The translations under genes were made by a program, and so were the position numbers. Under the pieces are notes generated by a model, which ran no database searches, was not told the DNA's origin, and saw only the letters and a program-made list of their open reading frames with translations. Of a stretch of 64,000 bases of DNA, positions 59,814-64,000 are shown in pieces. The stretch covers positions 248,001 through 312,000 of the forward strand of contig NZ_JALDYF010000002.1 of assembly GCF_032154225.1 (NCBI RefSeq). The letters are read 5' to 3'. Source of the stretch: Psychrobacillus sp032154225. GTDB lineage: Bacteria > Bacillota > Bacilli > Bacillales_A > Planococcaceae. Each line of letters begins with the position of its first letter. Position 1 is the stretch's first letter.

Positions 59814-60284
59814 TTGGAAACAATTATCTTAATCGTCATCTCTTTAGCCGTCAGTATGTTTTTAAAGAAAAATAAAAACAGCGAACAACCGGCAAATAAG
59901 AGAGTTCAAGAAGTGAAACCGTTTACGGAAAAGCCATTTAAAGGTCTTGAAGATCTTGCTAAAGCGTTTTTTGAAGAGCGGGAGCAGGAACTGGAACGAA
60001 AACCTCCTGTTGTTAAAGAGGCACCGGTGGTAATGGCTCAAAAAACGGAACGTACATCCGAAAGAACTGTTGAGCGACATTCGAAGGAAAAAGTAGATAG
60101 AGAAAGTGGAAGAGATCAAGGGCGACCTAGAACTCAAGGCAGATTATCTATGTATCAAACGGAGACGGTAGATCGACAAGCGATTGAACCACAGCTACAC
60201 AGTGTATTACCAAATACAAAAGAAGAGCTTATGAGAGCAATTGTCCTGTCTGAAATATTGGCTCCACCAAAATCGAAAAGATAA
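59814..60284 (+). CDS. yqfB: YqfB-position hypothetical protein with N-terminal membrane anchor
   Basis: A 156-residue protein with a short N-terminal TM helix (METIILIVISLAVSMFL) followed by a highly charged, probably disordered Lys/Arg/Glu-rich region. A conserved-looking C-terminal helix reads PNTKEELMRAIVLSEILAPPKS. Initiation is at TTG shortly after AGGAGG. The symbol rests on position after floA in the same operon. Function unknown; localisation to FloA microdomains is an inference from the operon. Confidence 0.8.
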   Translation: METIILIVISLAVSMFLKKNKNSEQPANKRVQEVKPFTEKPFKGLEDLAKAFFEEREQELERKPPVVKEAPVVMAQKTERTSERTVERHSKEKVDRESGRDQGRPRTQGRLSMYQTETVDRQAIEPQLHSVLPNTKEELMRAIVLSEILAPPKSKR

Positions 60285-60290
60285 CACATG

Positions 60291-60330
60291 AACACCCCTT
60301 TACATGCATAAAATCATGTAAAGGGGTGTT
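60291..60330 (+). promoter_or_regulatory. 16-bp hairpin with sigma-E-like -10 in the loop and the yqfC ribosome site in the 3' arm; may also terminate yqeZ-floA-yqfB
   Basis: AACACCCCTTTACATG (60291-60306) pairs perfectly with CATGTAAAGGGGTGTT (60315-60330). The eight-base loop is CATAAAAT, resembling a sigma-E -10. The 3' arm contains AAAGGGGTG (60320-60328), the yqfC ribosome site. TCTTTTG follows, so some termination is also possible. Confidence 0.55.
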
Positions 60331-60334
60331 TCTT

Positions 60335-60574
60335 TTGCAAAAGTTATTTCCACTCCATGTGAGTATATCAATCGAAAACTTTAGTGAAATTAAATTGGAA
60401 AACGATGTTACTATTTTGCGCTTAAGAGAAAATAGTTTGCTGTGCACATATGACGATTTTTTATTGGAAATAGCAGCGGCGACACTGACGATAAAATCAT
60501 TAACGCCTGAGCTGCTTTGTGTTCATGTAGACGAGCTTCATCATTTCAAATTAACGAAAAAGGAAAATGCGTAA
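60335..60574 (+). CDS. yqfC: Sporulation protein YqfC (YabP/YqfC family)
   Basis: A 79-residue YabP-family protein, sigma-E-dependent in B. subtilis. The conserved portion is ENDVTILRLRENSLLC...LEIAAATLTIKSLTPELL. The N-terminus is shorter than in B. subtilis (93 residues). The start is taken as TTG 60335, six bases after AAAGGGGTG; a GTG at 60326 lies inside that ribosome site. Its stop overlaps the yqfD start (TAATG). Confidence 0.85.
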   Translation: MQKLFPLHVSISIENFSEIKLENDVTILRLRENSLLCTYDDFLLEIAAATLTIKSLTPELLCVHVDELHHFKLTKKENA

Positions 60575-61680
60575 TGCAGCAATCGATTAGAGTAAGAGTT
60601 CCGATTAAAACGGATCAGCAGCTTTTATTCCAACGTTTACGTGCGGTAAATATTATTGCTTATGAAGTGCGTAGCTCAGCAGATTATTTATATTTTTCTA
60701 TTCGAAAAAAAGATTTGCCTGCTTTTCGAAAAGTAAGAAGAACGATGAAGTTTTCGGTTCAATTAGTGGATGAAACAAAAAAAGGCATTATTGATATATA
60801 TTCATTTGCTTTTATTGGAGTATTATTATTTGTTTGTATTCCAGTAGTGCTATCACAATTTATATGGAGTGTGCAAATTGAAGCGGATTCCCCGGAAAGC
60901 AATGTGTTGATAACGGAACAATTGAAAGAAATGGGCATTCATCCAACGATTCGTTCTTCGACTTTGCCGACAGAACAGGAAATTAGGCAAAATCTATTAG
61001 CGGAACATAAAAAATATTCTTGGATTCACTTTACGGAATCGGGTTCAAAATTTACGGTCACTCCAATGCTGGCGCCAATTCAATCGGGAACAGTAGTAAA
61101 AAAAGCACCGCCGACTCATTTAATCGCTAAAAGAAGTGGCGTTGTAACCGATTTTCAGCTAACAAAGGGAGTTAGAGCTGTTGAAAAAAATATTTCCGTA
61201 AAAAAAGGAGATATATTAGTAAATGGGTTTGTTACGCAAGGTGACAAACGAATAATTACGAGTGCAGAAGGAAAAGTGTACGCAAACTATTGGGTGGAGC
61301 TTGAATTTGAACTTCCAACACAATTGAAAATTACGCAGCCAAATGAACGGAAGCTAATTATTCAAAGGAAAAAAGAAAAACCGCTTCATTTTTGGAAAGA
61401 AATCACGTTGCCAAAGTTCTTATCTAGTTATGTAGAAGCTGGCTATGTGCAAACGGTAGAAGAAAAGACATATCAATTAGACGAAAAATCGATGCAGACA
61501 TTATTGTTGCCGCTACTTTATCAAAAAATAACGAAAGATCTTCCAGCCGATACACAAATATTGGAGGATAAAGTTTTACATGTAACTGTCCAAAATGATA
61601 AAGTAAGAGGGAAAGTATTATTTTTGATTAATGAAAATATTGCGGTTCAACAAGTTATACCCCAAGGAGACGAAGCATGA
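60574..61680 (+). CDS. yqfD: Sporulation protein YqfD
   Basis: A 368-residue membrane protein required for normal sporulation in Bacillus. The N-terminal cytoplasmic domain (about 1-70) resembles a ferredoxin-like module, one TM helix lies at about 75-98, and a large extracytoplasmic part follows (KRSGVVTDFQLTKGVRAVEKN..., family-typical). The ATG at 60574 overlaps the yqfC stop; an in-frame start at 60517 would overlap yqfC by 58 bases. It overlaps phoH by four bases. Confidence 0.92.
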   Translation: MQQSIRVRVPIKTDQQLLFQRLRAVNIIAYEVRSSADYLYFSIRKKDLPAFRKVRRTMKFSVQLVDETKKGIIDIYSFAFIGVLLFVCIPVVLSQFIWSVQIEADSPESNVLITEQLKEMGIHPTIRSSTLPTEQEIRQNLLAEHKKYSWIHFTESGSKFTVTPMLAPIQSGTVVKKAPPTHLIAKRSGVVTDFQLTKGVRAVEKNISVKKGDILVNGFVTQGDKRIITSAEGKVYANYWVELEFELPTQLKITQPNERKLIIQRKKEKPLHFWKEITLPKFLSSYVEAGYVQTVEEKTYQLDEKSMQTLLLPLLYQKITKDLPADTQILEDKVLHVTVQNDKVRGKVLFLINENIAVQQVIPQGDEA

Positions 61681-62627
61681 GCGAACAACAATTAGATATT
61701 AATTTGCAAGACCCGACGGAAGCAGTAATGCTTTTAGGTATAGCGGATAAAAATATTAAGCTTATTGAAGAGCAACTAAAGGTACAACTCATCACTAGAG
61801 GAGAAGTAATTCGAATTGTTGGTGAGGATAACAATATTGAAGAAGCCAAAAAATTACTAGGGCAGTTGCTAGCTGTTATTCGAAAAGGTATTAATATTAA
61901 TTTGCGAGACGTTACGTCCGCAGTTGAAATGAGTTTAAATGGAACAATCGAATATTTTGCAGGGCTTTACGATGAGGAAATTGCAAGAAATGCCAAAGGA
62001 AAAGCGATACGTGCAAAAACAATTGGGCAACGCGAATATATTCAAGGTATTCGACATTTTGATTTAACATTTGGCATTGGCCCTGCTGGAACAGGTAAAA
62101 CGTATCTGGCTGTTGTGATGGCAACACAAGCATTAAAAAATGCACATGTGAAAAAAATCATTTTAACACGTCCTGCAGTCGAGGCAGGCGAAAGCTTAGG
62201 ATTTCTACCGGGGGACTTAAAAGAGAAGGTAGACCCTTATTTACGCCCTCTATATGATGCTTTGCATGATGTATTAGGCACAGAGCAAACGGATCGACTA
62301 ATGGAGCGCGGAACGATTGAAATTGCTCCTCTTGCTTATATGAGAGGTAGAACGCTTGATGATGCATTTGTTATTTTAGATGAAGCGCAAAATACAACAA
62401 AGGCACAGATGAAAATGTTTTTAACCCGTCTTGGTTTTGGCTCAAAAATGGTCATTACTGGTGATAAAACGCAGATTGATTTACCGAAAGGTGCCGAATC
62501 TGGTTTAATCGTTGCGGAAAAGATATTAAAAAATGTTTCTGGTATACATTATCAATATTTAGAGCAAGGCGATGTCGTTCGTCATCCCCTTGTAGCTAAA
62601 ATAATCCAAGCATACGAGGCTGAGTAG
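61677..62627 (+). CDS. phoH: PhoH-like ATPase
   Basis: A 316-residue cytoplasmic P-loop NTPase. An N-terminal KH-like segment (about 10-90) precedes the PhoH domain with Walker A GPAGTGKTYLAV, then RPAVEAGESLGFLPGD, Walker B FVILDEAQNTT and TGDKTQIDLP. PhoH proteins are linked to RNA metabolism together with YbeY, but the exact role is open. It is coupled to yqfD by ATGA. Confidence 0.93.
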   Translation: MSEQQLDINLQDPTEAVMLLGIADKNIKLIEEQLKVQLITRGEVIRIVGEDNNIEEAKKLLGQLLAVIRKGININLRDVTSAVEMSLNGTIEYFAGLYDEEIARNAKGKAIRAKTIGQREYIQGIRHFDLTFGIGPAGTGKTYLAVVMATQALKNAHVKKIILTRPAVEAGESLGFLPGDLKEKVDPYLRPLYDALHDVLGTEQTDRLMERGTIEIAPLAYMRGRTLDDAFVILDEAQNTTKAQMKMFLTRLGFGSKMVITGDKTQIDLPKGAESGLIVAEKILKNVSGIHYQYLEQGDVVRHPLVAKIIQAYEAE

Positions 62628-62650
62628 TACTGAGTAAGAATAGAATGAAG

Positions 62651-62684
62651 AAAAGGACCGAAGCTACTATTTCGGTCCTTTTTT
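62651..62684 (+). terminator. Terminator of phoH
   Basis: AAAAGGACCGAA (62651-62662) pairs with TTCGGTCCTTTT (62671-62682), within a continuing T-run. Confidence 0.9.
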
Positions 62685-62760
62685 GTTGCTGATTTTATTT
62701 TCCAATTCATGTACAATATAAATGAATAATTAGAATTTTCTTGTAAAAATGAGAGGAAGT

Positions 62761-63099
62761 TTATCTCGATGTTTCTTGAAATTCAATGTTGATTAAGCTA
62801 TCCGTTTTAGTATTGTACTCCACTCGAACAAAAACGCCGAATTCGTCATTATGATGATCTCTTAACCATAATTTAAAAGTTTCAATGGTCGAATCTTTTT
62901 TAGATTCGCTGCCTTTATGCAAATAGTCAATAATATTTGCATTGGGATATTTTAATTGTGTTTCTTTTATCGCAAGCCTGCTCCACTTAGCATAGGATGG
63001 GATTTCTTGTTGAGCGTGAGCTGATATAGGAAATTGTAATGCTGCTGAATAAATGAAAATAAACATTCCAAGTGCTAGGAATATTTTTCGCATATTCAT
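62761..63099 (-). CDS. Secreted DUF3889 protein (YqzG-like)
   Basis: A 112-residue protein with a signal peptide (about 1-29, ending AHAQQ) and a small exported domain (SYAKWSRLAIKETQLKYPNANI...FKLWLRDHHNDEFGVFVRVEY). This matches the DUF3889 pattern of YqzG-type Bacillales proteins. Function unknown. AAGGAG is five bases before the ATG; a second ATG two codons later is possible. It lies on the minus strand next to another small gene. Confidence 0.8.
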   Translation of the reverse strand: MNMRKIFLALGMFIFIYSAALQFPISAHAQQEIPSYAKWSRLAIKETQLKYPNANIIDYLHKGSESKKDSTIETFKLWLRDHHNDEFGVFVRVEYNTKTDSLINIEFQETSR

Positions 63100-63125
63100 C
63101 TCATCTCCTTTAAAGGGTGAGTATA

Positions 63126-63296
63126 TTATTTTTTCTTCTTAGGTTGAGGCTGCCTGTGTTTATTCATACTATTTTTGGGGGCTTGAGAATCGAATTCAGC
63201 TGCAAACTCTTCATCAGGATTATCGTTAGGTTTTTTGTAGAGATCTTGGCTGTTATGCGTTCTTATATTCATCGTCTTTTTATTGTTTTTACTCAT
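63126..63296 (-). CDS. Small hydrophilic Asn/Lys/Gln-rich protein
   Basis: A 56-residue product, MSKNNKKTMNIRTHNSQ...PDEEFAAEFD...QPKKKK, very polar with no hydrophobic core. It has a perfect GGAGGTG nine bases before the ATG, which argues that it is real. Composition recalls small spore proteins, but I cannot match it to a named SASP family. It lies upstream of, and on the same strand as, the DUF3889 gene, with 26 bp between. Confidence 0.65.
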   Translation of the reverse strand: MSKNNKKTMNIRTHNSQDLYKKPNDNPDEEFAAEFDSQAPKNSMNKHRQPQPKKKK

Positions 63297-63391
63297 AAAT
63301 GTTCACCTCCTTGAGTTTAATCTGCTCTTAAGGGAAGGTTTTATGCTTTTTTGTTTGCTTTAATTGGAAAATATAGGGTGGAGTTGTGTGC

Positions 63392-63967
63392 GTGAAAAGG
63401 TTTGTAATTATGACAGTCGGTAAAACCCATAGTGGTAAAACGACGTTTGCGAAAGCTTTAGAAAAAGAGTTGTTGAATTCGGTCGTGATTGATCAAGATA
63501 ATCATGCTGAATTTCTTCAGACTTATTATCAAACATTATTGCCTAAACAAGGAAATAATATGATTAAGTACGCTATTACCGAAACTATTGTTAATTATGC
63601 AGTTAATGAAACTGATTGCCATATTATTCTTTGCAATTCAAATCGTAATCAAGAGGGTCGTTTGAGTTTGCTTGAATATTATCAAAGCAGGGGATTTGGC
63701 AGCATTTTAGTAGATTTTGATATTCCAGATGATATGTTGAAAGAGCGCATTGAAAAAAGTCAACGGACTACAACGATACTAAGAACTGCTTTAAATTTTG
63801 GCGAAGTATTTACTCGGCAAAATAATGAAGAGGCGAAAGCTCCTATAGAGGGTGAAGCGGATTATTTATTAGTAGTTACAAATGAAGTGGATGTTCCAGA
63901 TGTTATTGGAGAAATTGTTGCTATTGCTGTACGGAGAGGGATTCGATGCGAAATAGAAGAAAAGTAA
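63392..63967 (+). CDS. P-loop ATP-binding protein (kinase-like AAA)
   Basis: A 191-residue P-loop NTPase of the small kinase type. Walker A is TVGKTHSGKTTFA near the N-terminus, followed by VVIDQDNHAEF, a mid-region CHIILCNSNRNQEGR and a lid-like ERIEKSQRTTTILRT. The layout resembles adenylylsulfate/nucleoside-type kinases, but no substrate motif is recognisable. The start is GTG 63392, eight bases after GGTGGAG; an earlier GTG at 63386 is too close to it. It is divergent from the two small minus-strand genes. Confidence 0.8.
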   Translation: MKRFVIMTVGKTHSGKTTFAKALEKELLNSVVIDQDNHAEFLQTYYQTLLPKQGNNMIKYAITETIVNYAVNETDCHIILCNSNRNQEGRLSLLEYYQSRGFGSILVDFDIPDDMLKERIEKSQRTTTILRTALNFGEVFTRQNNEEAKAPIEGEADYLLVVTNEVDVPDVIGEIVAIAVRRGIRCEIEEK

Positions 63968-64000
63968 CTCCTACATTTCTAGTAATGATGTGCATTCTTT

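Noticed and set aside
1..64000. CRISPR arrays, prophage, insertion sequences, tRNA or rRNA genes
   Set aside because: I found no regularly spaced direct repeats, no transposase or integrase frames, and no tRNA or rRNA sequence on either strand.

Overview
The window is a contiguous piece of the chromosome of a low-G+C, endospore-forming member of the Bacillales. The protein sequences and the gene order (hisS-aspS, 6S RNA, tcdA, cymR, recD2, alaS, mltG, trmR/U32 pair, greA; then yqeG-yqeM, comE, holA, rpsT, gpr, spoIIP, lepA, hemW, the hrcA heat-shock operon, rpsU, floA, yqfCD, phoH) match Bacillus subtilis. An undivided sigK and GC-rich structured repeats in AT-rich intergenic DNA suggest a Planococcaceae/Caryophanaceae member (Psychrobacillus- or Lysinibacillus-like). 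That family placement is inference.

Layout. 1-2.4 kb: a small membrane protein and a four-SH3b cell-wall amidase, both on the minus strand. 2.4-7.2 kb: T-box-controlled hisS-aspS, 6S RNA, tcdA and a small hydrophilic protein. 7.2-10.8 kb: an accessory insertion holding a MocR-type PLP regulator divergent from a luciferase-like oxidoreductase. 10.8-27.5 kb: core genes for DNA repair (rarA, recD2), cysteine/sulfur control and tRNA thiolation (cymR, yrvO, mnmA), T-box alaS, yrzL-ruvX-yrzB, mltG, the tRNA wobble-uridine genes trmR-yrrN-yrrO, udk and greA. 27.5-32.2 kb: repeats, yrrS, mtnN, a 26-codon membrane microORF, sigK and divergent pssA/psd. 32.2-42.4 kb: the yqeG-yqeM ribosome-assembly/NAD/aroE operon, comEA/EB/EC, yqzM, holA and rpsT. 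42.5-48.3 kb: gpr, spoIIP, a second repeat locus, lepA and hemW. 48.4-56.3 kb: CIRCE-controlled hrcA-grpE-dnaK-dnaJ-prmA-rsmE-mtaB. 56.3-64 kb: deoC, rpsU, yqeZ-floA-yqfB, yqfC-yqfD-phoH, then three small accessory genes.

Systems. Much of the window serves translation: tRNA charging, tRNA modification, ribosome assembly and rRNA methylation. Other groups serve protein folding, natural competence and sporulation (sigK, spoIIP, gpr, yqfC/yqfD). Genes are tightly packed, with TAATG/ATGA overlaps inside operons and strong hairpin terminators between them.

Most interesting signals. (1) Two families of palindromic intergenic repeats (A at three loci, B at two) whose copies differ by base-pair-preserving substitutions; B and A occur as a B-then-A pair at two loci. 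(2) At spoIIP and yqfC the ribosome-binding site lies in the 3' arm of a perfect hairpin whose loop carries a sigma-E-like -10 sequence. This could keep read-through RNA silent while RNA started from the local promoter is translatable. (3) sigK and comEC appear to lack a conventional start codon after otherwise well-placed Shine-Dalgarno sequences.
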